Shown here: positions 17,401 to 25,398 of the stretch, piece after piece
How positions within the stretch are numbered: the stretch's first letter is position 1
Layout: the number at the start of each line of letters is the position of its first letter
Assembly (NCBI GenBank): GCA_016929595.1
Contig: JAFGIN010000159.1
Span: forward strand, 1 to 64,000
Direction of reading: 5' to 3'
DNA from: Chitinispirillaceae bacterium
Lineage (GTDB): Bacteria; Fibrobacterota; Chitinivibrionia; Chitinivibrionales; Chitinispirillaceae
DNA length: 64,000 nt
Program-made: the position numbers and the translations under genes
The notes under the pieces: generated by a model
What the model saw: only the letters and a program-made list of their open reading frames with translations
Database searches by the model: none
Told to the model about the DNA's origin: nothing

Positions 17401-20073
17401 CTGGTTCGGATGGGATATGAATTTATCGGATGGAATACCAGAAGTGATGGAAGTGGAGATGCTTATGCCGGCGGCACTGCATTAAAAATGCCATCAGGGA
17501 ATCTTTCCCTTTATGCTGACTGGAAATTAATACCGACATTCACTGTAAAGTACGATGGAAACGGAAACACCGCAGGAACAGTTCCTTTGCCAGAAACATA
17601 TCAAAGAGGCCAGCTCTTTTGGGTAAAGGGTAACACTGGATTACTCCAGAAGGATAATTTGAATTTCAGTGGATGGAATACACTTTCAAACGGTTCCGGT
17701 GATTTTTATGCTGCGGGTTCAATGTTTCCCATACATTCAGATATAACTCTTTATGCAATCTGGACCAGTAGCCCAATATTTACAGTTACTTATAACGGTA
17801 ATGGAGCAAACCACGGGAACGTTCCTGTAGATGGGAACCAATACAGGCAGGGGGGAAATGTTCAGGTAAAGGCTAACACTGGCGGCCTTGCCAGGAATGG
17901 GTTTTTATTTTCCGGATGGAGTACCAGCAGTGCCGGTTCAGGAACATTTTACGCTCCCGGAGCTTATTTTACTATGGGAAGTTCTAATGTTATATTGTGG
18001 GCTGTCTGGACACCTTATTTTACCGTTAACTATACAGGTAATGGAAACACCTATGGATCTTCTCCGATTGATACAACGAAATATAAGAGTGGGGAGATTG
18101 CAGTAATCCTGGGACAAAGCAGTATACTGAAGGATGGGTTTACCTTCTCGAACTGGAATACACTGCATGATGCAAAAGGAAAGTTCTATAAACAGAACGA
18201 TACAATGATTATTGGTTATAGTTCAATATACCTGCATGCTGCATGGAAGGCAACTGTTACGTTCGATGGACAGGGGGCGACTTCCGGGCCAAACCCTTCA
18301 ACTGTTTCGCTGTATCATCCCGATACAGTATTATCATCGTTACCAGCCGATCCTTCGAGGACAGGCTATACATTTGCGGGGTGGTATACGGCTGAGAGTG
18401 GCGAAACTCAGTTTACTTCGCGTACAAAAGTAACTGGAGACAGAACTGTTTATGCGCGATGGAACATAAACCAGTACACATTAACCTATGATGGGAATAA
18501 CAGTACTGGCGGCACTGCACCTGCTGGCGGAGAGTACAATTATAACTCAACCCTGCCTGCGGCATCCAATACGTTTATACGAGATGGATATATATTTACA
18601 GGGTGGAATACTGCTGCCAATGGAAGTGGAACATCGTATTCTGAGGGTGATGATATTACAATAACCGCCAATACCATTCTGTACGCTCAGTGGTCTGCCC
18701 TTTTGAAATATACAGTCAGGTACAATGGAAATGGACATACCGGAGGTAGTGTACCTGGAGACGATTCTACTTATGTGAGTGGAGAGACCGCTCTTGTGCT
18801 GGGGAATACTGGTTTACTGGTCAAAGCTGATTCACTATTTGAAGGCTGGTCCAGGGTTGAGGGAAGTGGTAATCTTTACAAAAGTGGCGATACGCTGATC
18901 ATTGGTTCCTCGAATATTACTTTGTATGCACGATGGATTAAAAGTGCATCTCTGGCAATAACCGGATTCCGTTTTACCAATCCGGATGCTCAGGGAGAAA
19001 TCAATGAAAACACAAAAACGATCACCATAAGAGTACCGTACGATACCGACAGATCGGCATTGATCGCAACCTTTACAGCTACGGGAGCATCTGTGAGGAT
19101 CGGTTCTGTTATACAAGTAAGCAATGTTACTCCAAATGACTTCTCAAATCCGGTGACCTATACTGTTTACGCCGCTGATAACAGCACTCAGGAATATGTG
19201 GTAACGGTGACTGAATCATCAGCCAGTAGCAATGCAGATCTTTCAGCACTAACGATCAGTACCGGCACATTGATTCCGTCATTCTCTGCTGCAACGACCT
19301 CTTATGCTGTTGATGTGGAGTACTCCGTATCTTCCATTATTCTGACAGGTACCAGTGAAGATCAAAATGCTTCAATCAGCGATAATAGCGGTGTGGCGCA
19401 ATCTTTGACAGTTGGGGAAAATGCCATTACTTTAACAGTGACCGCCCAGAATGGGACCACTACAAAAGACTACGTTATAAACGTTAGACGGGCTTTTGCA
19501 CCCGTCTCCTTTTCAGAACTGATCGCAAACGGTGAATCTGGAAAGGTAACTACTACTGAGCTGACACTCACTTTTAATGTAAACCCGACCACATTGACTG
19601 AAAGCAATATAACACTGACTGGTGCAACAAGGGGAGCATTAACCGGTACGGGTTTAACGAGAACTTTAGTGATATCGAACATAACTGTAGCGGATGGTCA
19701 GGTTGTTACTGTTGCAATTTCAAATCCGCCGGGTTATGAGATTACAGGATCACCACGGACTATAGCTGTGTACAAGGCTCCAACAACTGTAAATTTTTCC
19801 GCATTAGAAGCGAACGGGGCATCAGGTGAAATTACCACAACAGAATTAAAAATTACCTTTGATACAGATCCCACCACCTTGACTGCCGCAGACATCACGA
19901 TCGTGGGTGCTGTTATGGGACAGTTAAGCGGTACCGGTACCAGTCGAATAGTAACACTTACAAGTATTGATGTAGCCAATGGTAAAAATGTAAAGGTAAC
20001 AATTACAAATCCGACAGGCTTTACAATTTCGCCACCGAACCGGGTTGTTTCTGTGTTTGTCAGGTCGGAATGA
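14401..20073 (+). CDS. Giant surface lipoprotein: Ig-like domain, 16 InlB B-repeats, cadherin-like and tandem C-terminal domains
   Basis: The 1,890-aa product starts at TTG 14401, six bases after GGAGG; ATG 14407 is the alternative. A lipobox (VFAC) is followed by NSNPLDPDS, a lipoprotein start similar in style to the one at 38893. An Ig-like domain (YKDTTIIHGQ, DTGVYYCIAAN) leads into 16 repeats of about 80 residues. These are the Listeria-Bacteroides InlB B type (YNGNGNTSGTVPVD, then FAGWNT, LYAKWT). Next come an FN3/cadherin-like beta-sandwich (ADLSALTIS, TTSYAVDV, TTKDYVINVRR) and two copies of a roughly 95-residue domain (FSELIANGESGKVTTTELTLTF and FSALEANGASGEITTTELKITF). InlB-type repeats mediate adhesion or act as stalks, so surface attachment to substrate, host or partner cells is inferred. 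It has no enzymatic domain. Confidence 0.85.
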   Translation: MAMSFISRPVVRFIPLSMLFLVFACYFKNSNPLDPDSKDYRSPSFELQSDSGYVKEGDTVHRTSARLSCKGNRDECLFQIKLNDGDTTAWQSEGIFLLEGLKDTVQNVIVNCKYRGGIEKFTKSVIFYVLTDNYIPKFSSVQDTTIYVTSDSLQRLILSVLVTGSTPISFQWYKDTTIIHGQVQNDLLIKNFGSKDTGVYYCIAANEYDTVKGPPMRVIVGTIPAYVTITYDGNGNTSGDVPFDANTYSEGSTITVKMNVGNLEKTSFIFNGWYTQVDGGGISYFPPGAEIKNARSDIILYASWSKIRKYSLQYLENEATSGKPPVDANQYDSGAGVIVMGNIGSLKKENYTFVGWNTAADNSGVNYHPGVKLIIHNENVRLYAKWTQRPVCKVVYDGNGNSAGTVPVDTNSYEIGSKILTKNAGDLVRTDGYSFIGWNTLKDGNGTFYGVNFEIQLIDTVTILYANWTKDSTFSITYNGNGNTSGEPPVDENDYKMGAFAILKANESGLARAGYRFRGWCTDNDGAGKIYSPSDTITILGPTVFFANWYQIVTFNVVYNGNGNTSGTVPVDTMQYEAGSNIRVHQNYNGLKKDSFVFAGWNTASDGNGTQVYPGSFLTVDSSITLYARWTQSATISVTYNANGSTSGVAPVDSNRYISGASAKVKLNSGNLSKAGFSFVGWTTQADGSGISYATEETFTVTQNVTLYAKWSKNVTFNVTYNGNSNTEGTVPVDANAYESGFTAIVKGNTGNLSRDGYKFTGWNRNADGSGTVYTSNSEMKIDTSNVVLYAVWTKMSTETFKVYYFGNSNTGGSIPTDNSHYTKGTYARVLSNSGHLVKTGYLFAGWSTGASETIDNLFMPGDQIEVTDTVKLYAVWTQDELFKVIYMPNGAASGTVPYDENAYLLGISVTVKGNSGNLEKTGSTFSGWNTKSDGKGDTYTENTQFVKNSKDDTLYAKWSENPTYSITYFSNNSTSGRPPSDVNTYETGVTVTVKHNSGNLVRMGYEFIGWNTRSDGSGDAYAGGTALKMPSGNLSLYADWKLIPTFTVKYDGNGNTAGTVPLPETYQRGQLFWVKGNTGLLQKDNLNFSGWNTLSNGSGDFYAAGSMFPIHSDITLYAIWTSSPIFTVTYNGNGANHGNVPVDGNQYRQGGNVQVKANTGGLARNGFLFSGWSTSSAGSGTFYAPGAYFTMGSSNVILWAVWTPYFTVNYTGNGNTYGSSPIDTTKYKSGEIAVILGQSSILKDGFTFSNWNTLHDAKGKFYKQNDTMIIGYSSIYLHAAWKATVTFDGQGATSGPNPSTVSLYHPDTVLSSLPADPSRTGYTFAGWYTAESGETQFTSRTKVTGDRTVYARWNINQYTLTYDGNNSTGGTAPAGGEYNYNSTLPAASNTFIRDGYIFTGWNTAANGSGTSYSEGDDITITANTILYAQWSALLKYTVRYNGNGHTGGSVPGDDSTYVSGETALVLGNTGLLVKADSLFEGWSRVEGSGNLYKSGDTLIIGSSNITLYARWIKSASLAITGFRFTNPDAQGEINENTKTITIRVPYDTDRSALIATFTATGASVRIGSVIQVSNVTPNDFSNPVTYTVYAADNSTQEYVVTVTESSASSNADLSALTISTGTLIPSFSAATTSYAVDVEYSVSSIILTGTSEDQNASISDNSGVAQSLTVGENAITLTVTAQNGTTTKDYVINVRRAFAPVSFSELIANGESGKVTTTELTLTFNVNPTTLTESNITLTGATRGALTGTGLTRTLVISNITVADGQVVTVAISNPPGYEITGSPRTIAVYKAPTTVNFSALEANGASGEITTTELKITFDTDPTTLTAADITIVGAVMGQLSGTGTSRIVTLTSIDVANGKNVKVTITNPTGFTISPPNRVVSVFVRSE
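15075..18937 (+). repeat. Sixteen tandem InlB B-repeat coding units
   Basis: The units average about 241 bp. Each encodes a YxGNGxTxGxxPxD opening, a central GYxFxGWNT and an LYAxW close. They are conserved as protein but clearly diverged as DNA, so they are old duplications rather than recent copies. Units 14 and 15 have a different opening (ATVTFDGQGATSG and QYTLTYDGNNSTGG) with shortened middle parts, like the classical Listeria form. Confidence 0.8.
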
Positions 20074-20130
20074 TACGATAGTACACATTTGAGAATGTAC
20101 TGCATGATTTGGTAATCACCATTCATTTTC

Positions 20131-20160
20131 AGCGAAGTTGCTATAAACAACTTCGCTTTT
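20131..20160. terminator. Hairpin terminator between convergent genes
   Basis: AGCGAAGTTG (20131-20140) pairs perfectly with CAACTTCGCT (20148-20157) across a 7-base loop, followed by a short T-run (four Ts). It lies between the convergent InlB lipoprotein and flavoprotein genes and may stop transcription from the left; the A-rich left flank could also serve the other direction. Confidence 0.65.
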
Positions 20161-20225
20161 CTGTACAGAAGCTTGCCCTTGAACATGATTAACGTACAGC
20201 TGTTATCCCGATCTCCGGGGGAAAG

Positions 20226-21638
20226 TTATTTTTGTCCCAGGAGATCGTTCATCATATTACGCGCAGCTAGTTTACCGGCTCCCATTGCAAGAATGACTGT
20301 TGCAGCACCCGTTACAATGTCACCACCAGCATAGACATATTTTTTAGAGGTACGGGCATCATTTTCACCTGTTACTATGGTACCCCACTTCGATAATCTG
20401 ATATCCTGTGAAGTGGAGGGGATAAGCGGGTTTGGAGTATTACCAATTGCAATAATGACAACATCACATTCAAGATTGAACTCAGAGTCTTTGACTTCAA
20501 TCGGGCGGCGTCTTCCGGATGCGTCCGGTTCACCGAGTTCCATTTTGACACAGCGGATTGCTGTGACACGCCCATCTTCACCGCCGAGTATCCCGACAGG
20601 ATTGCACAGTAGATGAAAGTCGATGCCTTCTTCTCTGGCATGGTGAATTTCTGCCCGACGTGCAGGCATTTCTTCTTCACTCCTGCGATAGACAATCATT
20701 GAGTTCTCTGCGCCCAGCCGTAATGCTGTTCTTGCAGCATCCATTGCCACGTTACCGCCCCCAACGGTAACGACATTTTTACCTTTCATAATAGGGGTTT
20801 CCGAATCGACTCTGAATGAACGCATAAGATTGCTGCGGGTGAGATACTCGTTTGCGGAGTACACACCTATCAGATTCTCACCTTTTATTTTTAAGAATGA
20901 CGGCAGTCCGGCTCCTGAACCGACAAAAACTGCATCAAACCCTTCTTCATTGAAGAGGTCATCGATAGTTGCTGTTTTACCTACAATAAAATTTCTTTCG
21001 ATTTTTACGCCAAGTTGTTCAAGCCAGGAGATCTCCTGAGCGACAATTGCTTTGGGGAGTCTGAACTCGGGAATACCATAGACCAGGACACCGCCCGCTT
21101 CGTGCAGTGCTTCAAAAATGGTAACTCCAAATCCTTCTTTGACAAGTTCACCAGCGCATGTCAATCCTGCCGGTCCGGAGCCCACAACAGCTACTTTTTT
21201 TCCGTTGGCAGGTTTCTTTTCGGGAATGACTATGAGGTCGTTGTTACGTTCGTAATCTGCAGCGAAGCGTTCGAGGTTACCAACTGCAACAGGTTTACCT
21301 TTTTTTCCGAGAATGCAGCGTATTTCACACTGCTCTTCCTGAGGGCAGACACGTCCGCAGATTGCCGGTAGTGCATTTGTTTCTTTCAGCACACGGGCTG
21401 CCTCAGCGAACTTTTCTTCGGCGATTAATTTAATAAATTGTGGAATCTTTACATTTACGGGACACCCTTCAACACAAAGTGGTTTTTTGCACTGAAGACA
21501 ACGTTTTGCTTCACGGACAGCCTCTTCAGGAGAGTAGCCAATGGGGACTTCATCAAAATTTTTCGCACGAACTTCAGGTTTCTGTTCCCGCATAGGGGTG
21601 CGGTCATACCGGACAGTTTTCTGTTTCTCTTCGAGCAT
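20226..21638 (-). CDS. NADPH-binding flavoprotein of the GltA/NfnB/SudA type (glutamate synthase small-subunit homologue)
   Basis: The 470-aa protein has the N-terminal iron-sulfur region of glutamate-synthase small subunits (CLQCKKPLCVEGCPV, CGRVCPQEEQCEIRC). Two Rossmann folds follow, for FAD (VAVVGSGPAGLTCAGEL) and NAD(P)H (VVTVGGGNVAMDAARTAL). It ends with an FAD-binding signature (YAGGDIVTGAATVILAMGAG). No glutamate synthase large subunit is nearby. Its start codon overlaps the stop of the upstream gene (TAATG), so the two subunits are translationally coupled. Such pairs form NfnAB, an electron-bifurcating NADH-dependent ferredoxin:NADP oxidoreductase, or the related sulfide dehydrogenase SudAB. 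Which one cannot be decided from context. Confidence 0.9.
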   Translation of the reverse strand: MLEEKQKTVRYDRTPMREQKPEVRAKNFDEVPIGYSPEEAVREAKRCLQCKKPLCVEGCPVNVKIPQFIKLIAEEKFAEAARVLKETNALPAICGRVCPQEEQCEIRCILGKKGKPVAVGNLERFAADYERNNDLIVIPEKKPANGKKVAVVGSGPAGLTCAGELVKEGFGVTIFEALHEAGGVLVYGIPEFRLPKAIVAQEISWLEQLGVKIERNFIVGKTATIDDLFNEEGFDAVFVGSGAGLPSFLKIKGENLIGVYSANEYLTRSNLMRSFRVDSETPIMKGKNVVTVGGGNVAMDAARTALRLGAENSMIVYRRSEEEMPARRAEIHHAREEGIDFHLLCNPVGILGGEDGRVTAIRCVKMELGEPDASGRRRPIEVKDSEFNLECDVVIIAIGNTPNPLIPSTSQDIRLSKWGTIVTGENDARTSKKYVYAGGDIVTGAATVILAMGAGKLAARNMMNDLLGQK

Positions 21639-22483
21639 TATTTATCAACCCCTTCCAACCTGCATGAATGTTGTTTCTGCCGCGCTTCAGATTCGAATAG
21701 TTTGTAGCTGTTGAGTCTGTTCATCAGCTCTTTCCAATCAATTCCTGCTGCATCAAATTCAGGTCCATCAACACATGCAAACTTTGTCTCGTTGAAAACG
21801 GTGACACGGCATCCGCCGCACATACCTGTACCATCAATCATTATCGGATTCAGTGATGCAAACGTTTTTATGCCCGCTGCAATGGTTAATGATGACACTA
21901 CTTTCATCATCATAACCGGGCCAATTACATATGCAACATCAAAAATCTCATTTGCATTGTTGAGCGAATTAAAAATATCAGAAACAAACCCCTTATGGCC
22001 GTATGACCCATCATCGGTTGCTGTATAGATGCGGTCTGACTGGTCCTTTATTTCATTTTCGAGAATAAGCAGACTCTTTGAACGCGCGCCAATTATAGAC
22101 ACAACTTCATTGCCTGCAGCTTTGAGTGCACAGATAATAGGGTAGAGGGGTGCTACACCAACTCCACCGCCAATGCAGAGTGCTTTGCCAAATTTTTCTA
22201 CGTGTGTAGGCTTTCCAAGCGGTCCTGCAAGATCCAGCACATAACTACCCTCATTCAATGCTGAAAGTAAGAAAGTCGTTCTTCCTACAACCTGAAAAAT
22301 AATCTCAATCCACCCTTCATCTGGGTTAGCACCGGCTATCGTCAGTGGTATCCGTTCGCTATCCTGTGTCGGACGAATAATAATAAACTGGCCGGCTTTC
22401 CTTTTTCTGGCAATGCGAGGAGCATCCAGACGATATCGCAACACCTGTTCTGAGAGCCTCTCTTTTTTTACGATTTTTACCAT
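21638..22483 (-). CDS. NfnA/SudB-type FAD/[2Fe-2S] oxidoreductase subunit
   Basis: The product (281 aa from ATG 22483) has the ferredoxin-reductase fold: an FAD domain (ERIPLTIAGANPDEGWIEIIF), an NAD-binding GGGVGVAPLYP and a C-terminal [2Fe-2S] site (GTGMCGGCRVTV, then FACVDGPEFDA). This is the pyrK-like partner that joins the GltA-type subunit in NfnAB/SudAB. Two ATGs are in frame; 22483 has AGG six bases upstream, whereas 22489 directly abuts it. The pair is probably cytoplasmic and balances NADH, NADPH and ferredoxin pools. Confidence 0.88.
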   Translation of the reverse strand: MVKIVKKERLSEQVLRYRLDAPRIARKRKAGQFIIIRPTQDSERIPLTIAGANPDEGWIEIIFQVVGRTTFLLSALNEGSYVLDLAGPLGKPTHVEKFGKALCIGGGVGVAPLYPIICALKAAGNEVVSIIGARSKSLLILENEIKDQSDRIYTATDDGSYGHKGFVSDIFNSLNNANEIFDVAYVIGPVMMMKVVSSLTIAAGIKTFASLNPIMIDGTGMCGGCRVTVFNETKFACVDGPEFDAAGIDWKELMNRLNSYKLFESEARQKQHSCRLEGVDK

Positions 22484-22788
22484 AAACATCCTAACTCTTA
22501 CTTATACATATTCCTTAGTTGTTCCAGCTTGTATTGTGATGGTTCAAATATATATATGCGCATAAAACCAACCGAAAATAAATTCTAAAGAATTCCAACA
22601 CAATATATACATTCTTATTAAGAGTAATACAGAGTTAAATCCACACATTATATACGAAATACACGTCAAAAATGTTGGATAATAAAAATATGGTCATTTC
22701 AAAAATCGAATTTTTTAGCAGATAAGGGAAGCAGGAAATTTTTCTGCAACATTTTTTTCGAGAATAGTAAATTCGAAGGATTTTTTAT
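22484..22788. other. Divergent promoter region
   Basis: This AT-rich gap separates the leftward flavoprotein operon from the rightward OmdA-like gene and must hold both promoters. GAAGGA at 22775-22780 is the SD of the rightward gene. I see no further structure. Confidence 0.4.
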
Positions 22789-23046
22789 ATGATGAAGCCA
22801 GAAAAAATTGCCCCTGGCGTGGTGCATGAAGTACCGGAAGATCTGAAAGAGTCTCTTAAAGTTGCTCCGGAAATACTGAAACTCTGGAACAGACTTACTG
22901 CGCTTGCACGTAATGAGTGGATATGCTGGATTATTTCTGTAAAGAAACCGGAAACGAGAATGCAACATATAAAACGATTATTCAAAGATCTGTCTGACGG
23001 AAAACATCGACCCTGCTGCTGGGCTGGATGTCCACATCGGAAATAG
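22789..23046 (+). CDS. Small YdeI/OmpD-associated (OmdA-domain) protein
   Basis: The 85-aa protein consists of little more than the OmdA helical domain. It has VPEDLKESLKVAPEILKLW, then ARNEWICWIISVKKPETRMQ and IKRLFKDLSDGK, the hallmark of the PF13376-type family (VPxDL, Y/WxxWIxxAKxPETRxxRI). Full-length YdeI-like proteins usually carry an extra N-terminal domain, which is absent here. It ends in a Cys-rich tail, RPCCWAGCPHRK. The family has been linked to bacteriocin protection and outer-membrane proteins, but biochemical function is unknown. SD GAAGGA lies 8 bases before the ATG. Confidence 0.75.
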   Translation: MMKPEKIAPGVVHEVPEDLKESLKVAPEILKLWNRLTALARNEWICWIISVKKPETRMQHIKRLFKDLSDGKHRPCCWAGCPHRK

Positions 23047-23084
23047 TATCGAATGGTAATTAATAACAGATGAACAAGGTTTGA

Positions 23085-23159
23085 TTATCGTAATGCTGAA
23101 CCGGATGTTACTCTCTACGTGATCCAGCCAGAGTAGTCGTCCGGTTCAGGTTATCGTAA
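23085..23159. mobile_element. 57-bp hairpin element flanked by 9-bp direct repeats
   Basis: TTATCGTAA occurs at 23085-23093 and again at 23151-23159. Between them lies an inverted repeat: CTGAACCGGA (23096-23105) with TCCGGTTCAG (23140-23149), plus inner ACTCT/AGAGT (23110-23114 and 23130-23134). This is the signature of a tiny non-autonomous insertion with a 9-bp target duplication. The right duplicate forms the last two codons and stop of the minus-strand gene. A simple bidirectional terminator is the alternative reading, since the site lies between convergent genes, but it lacks T-runs. Confidence 0.5.
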
Positions 23160-24800
23160 CTCCCATTTCAGATAAGAATTACCGTTTTTATTTGATTCAT
23201 AATCCCGTTCGATAATTTCTCGTGTATCGGATATAACGATCAGATCTTTCCTCTGCTCGTAGGGCTTTCTATTGAATGTAAATCTACTCATATATTTCCC
23301 TTCGGTGGTAAATACCAGAATTTCCGACCATGTGTCAAGATCTACACGGACATATACCTCCCCGGAATTTGTAACCTCAACGACACGTGCACACATGATT
23401 ACATCGCCAAAACCATAAAAAAGTTTTGCTATTTCACCCTTATCCTTGAGATTCAAACCGATCGTGTACGGGCACCATGAAGTCGATGTTTTTGCAATGG
23501 AATCCTGCATCTTCTGAATAGGTGCAGGGAGTGAACTCTGGATTCTGGAGAGCTTTGATTTAAGATTATTATCAGTATAACGATGTATTGTTACGTAATA
23601 GCCCTTGCGTGTTGTCTGATCATTATCGAGAAAATCAACCTTCGAGCCCTTGGTGACGATGACCTCCGGACGAATGCCTCGTACAGCAAGATCGCTGCAT
23701 TCGAGTTTGATGGGAGAAAATTCAAGATTCCCTTCATCGGTGAATTTCTGTTCATAATTATTTTTAACCGGGATTGGCACATAGTGGCGGTGAGCCCGTT
23801 GATAGACATCGATTTTTTTCCATTCATAATTGAGGATGCCATAATAGAGAAAGCCCTGACGATCGATGGAAGGAACAAAAACGTGGCGCCCAGCCCGTCG
23901 AACCGTGTAGTTGGTATTGCTTTTTTTGTTGTGGGTAAGTACTGCGTCGGTAATTTCCTGTTTTAATAACCGGTCACTGGAGAGGATATTTCCTGCCTGA
24001 TCACAAAGAATGAGTGCCTGAAAGTATTCATCAGAAGTGTTTCCCATTGAAGAGTAAAGGCCATAATAAAACCAGCGACCTTCACTGAGGAAGACTCCAA
24101 TCGGTTCAATCAGATGTCGTTTGACATCACATTTCTGATCCTTTTTCAACCCTGGGAAAAAGGAGTAGTACTTCCCGCTCTGCTCAACAATCAGTGGTGA
24201 AGAAAATGAATACATTTTGTCTGATGACCACCATTTTATTCCACCCTTGATGGCGGTATAACCAATCAGATGTGGTAAAAGATATGATTTTGCACTCATT
24301 TCATCGGTGATACCGTTTCGTGCAATATTAAAAAGAAGACATTTATTAACCTGAGAATAAACAGAAGAATCCCCACTGGCAACCTTTGAGAGCATTCTCT
24401 TGAATAGTTTTTTTTCAAAAACCTCAAGTGGTTTTCCTGGTTGTTCGTTATAGAGTAAAACAGTGGTACTATCAAGCGGGTAAGCAAGCTTATAGTGCTT
24501 CTCCGGGGATTTCTTTTTAGATATAAGTGAAAGGGAATCCCGGATCACCCCTTTTCGGTTATAAAGAACATAACCGTTCTGTGAGAAAAACAGAAAAGAA
24601 CCATTTTGCATGAGGACCGGTCCAGCGAGGTTTGTTTTGACCTTATCGCTCCACTGACAGTTGAATATGCTGGACGAATCAGTGTTCAATTTGATTGTAA
24701 AGAGCAGGGAATCGCCGTCATCCTGTCCATAAATGGTCTTGAACGAGATTAAAAGGCCGACAAACAGAACAATAAACCTTACCGCGGAATGTGTTTTCAT
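23151..24800 (-). CDS. Secreted protein of unknown function, probable beta-propeller
   Basis: The 549-aa product begins with a signal peptide (FIVLFVGLLISFKTIYG, then QDDG). The rest is beta-rich with repeating short blade-like segments (GPVLMQNGSFLFFSQNGYVLYN, TVLLYNEQPGKPLEVF, VPSIDRQGFLYYGIL, SEILVFTTEGKYMSRFTF), suggesting a seven-bladed propeller. I recognise no catalytic motif and no sorting domain. It stands alone, convergent with the OmdA gene and divergent from the sensor-kinase region. Confidence 0.7.
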   Translation of the reverse strand: MKTHSAVRFIVLFVGLLISFKTIYGQDDGDSLLFTIKLNTDSSSIFNCQWSDKVKTNLAGPVLMQNGSFLFFSQNGYVLYNRKGVIRDSLSLISKKKSPEKHYKLAYPLDSTTVLLYNEQPGKPLEVFEKKLFKRMLSKVASGDSSVYSQVNKCLLFNIARNGITDEMSAKSYLLPHLIGYTAIKGGIKWWSSDKMYSFSSPLIVEQSGKYYSFFPGLKKDQKCDVKRHLIEPIGVFLSEGRWFYYGLYSSMGNTSDEYFQALILCDQAGNILSSDRLLKQEITDAVLTHNKKSNTNYTVRRAGRHVFVPSIDRQGFLYYGILNYEWKKIDVYQRAHRHYVPIPVKNNYEQKFTDEGNLEFSPIKLECSDLAVRGIRPEVIVTKGSKVDFLDNDQTTRKGYYVTIHRYTDNNLKSKLSRIQSSLPAPIQKMQDSIAKTSTSWCPYTIGLNLKDKGEIAKLFYGFGDVIMCARVVEVTNSGEVYVRVDLDTWSEILVFTTEGKYMSRFTFNRKPYEQRKDLIVISDTREIIERDYESNKNGNSYLKWELR

Positions 24801-25398
24801 AGGTATCCTGTATGAAATTAAAATTTAAACGTTTAAAAGGTGCTCTGAGGTTCCCGATTTCCTGCAGAAAGAACACGCAATCATGTTCACCTGATAAAAA
24901 CTATTTATTTACCCTATTCATTAAAAGTGTTTTAGTAATTTAAATTGATAACATCTTTTTCAGATGCAGCACTTTTTCATATCTCCTGTATATAGTGCTG
25001 ATCTTCTTTAAGATGGTTTTCCATTCTCTGATATTTGTGTATAGTATTCTGATTTAGATCAAAATTTATTTATTAAACCTGAAAAAAGTCGATAAATCAT
25101 TGATAATGTTATAAAATTTTTTCAGTACAGTTCTTCAATTTGAAATTTAAGGAGACTGTTTCCAGTGAAACCTGCAACAAACAACGAGCTCCGGGCTGAA
25201 AATTTGCGGGAACAATACCGCTCGAGCGGGTTACATTGTATTTTGTAAGTTCTCTATTTTATTTTGAGAGAGTCCATTTTTCTACTGACGGAGCCACTGG
25301 AGCGATATCCCTGTGAAATGAAGTCGGAGAGTATCTTTCAATTCCTGCATTACAATCGGGAGATATTTGACACATAAAATGAATTGCAGACTGATCAG
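24801..25398. other. Long non-coding stretch with possible structured leader
   Basis: About 600 bp separate the secreted protein gene from the sensor kinase. Hairpin-capable segments include CAGCACT/AGTGCTG (24967-24973 with 24994-25000), GTTTC-CAGT-GAAAC (from about 25158) and the perfect palindrome CCGCTCGAGCGG (25218-25229). I do not recognise a known riboswitch. The kinase may have a long 5' leader. Confidence 0.35.
25165..25248 (+). CDS. Possible 27-codon leader peptide upstream of sensor kinase
   Basis: A GTG at 25165 lies ten bases after GGAG (25151-25154) and opens a 27-codon frame (VKPATNNELRAENLREQY, then RSSGLHCIL) ending in TAA. Its 3' part overlaps the palindrome CCGCTCGAGCGG, as in some attenuation leaders. 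There is no homology I recognise, and the length is within chance. Confidence 0.2.
   Translation: MKPATNNELRAENLREQYRSSGLHCIL

Noticed and set aside
15075-18937. Minus-strand and alternate-frame ORFs within the B-repeat region
   Set aside because: They repeat with the period of the InlB units and are shadows of that gene.
20226-22483. Complete glutamate synthase
   Set aside because: The large GltB subunit is absent, and the partner is a pyrK-like [2Fe-2S] flavoprotein, which points to NfnAB or SudAB.
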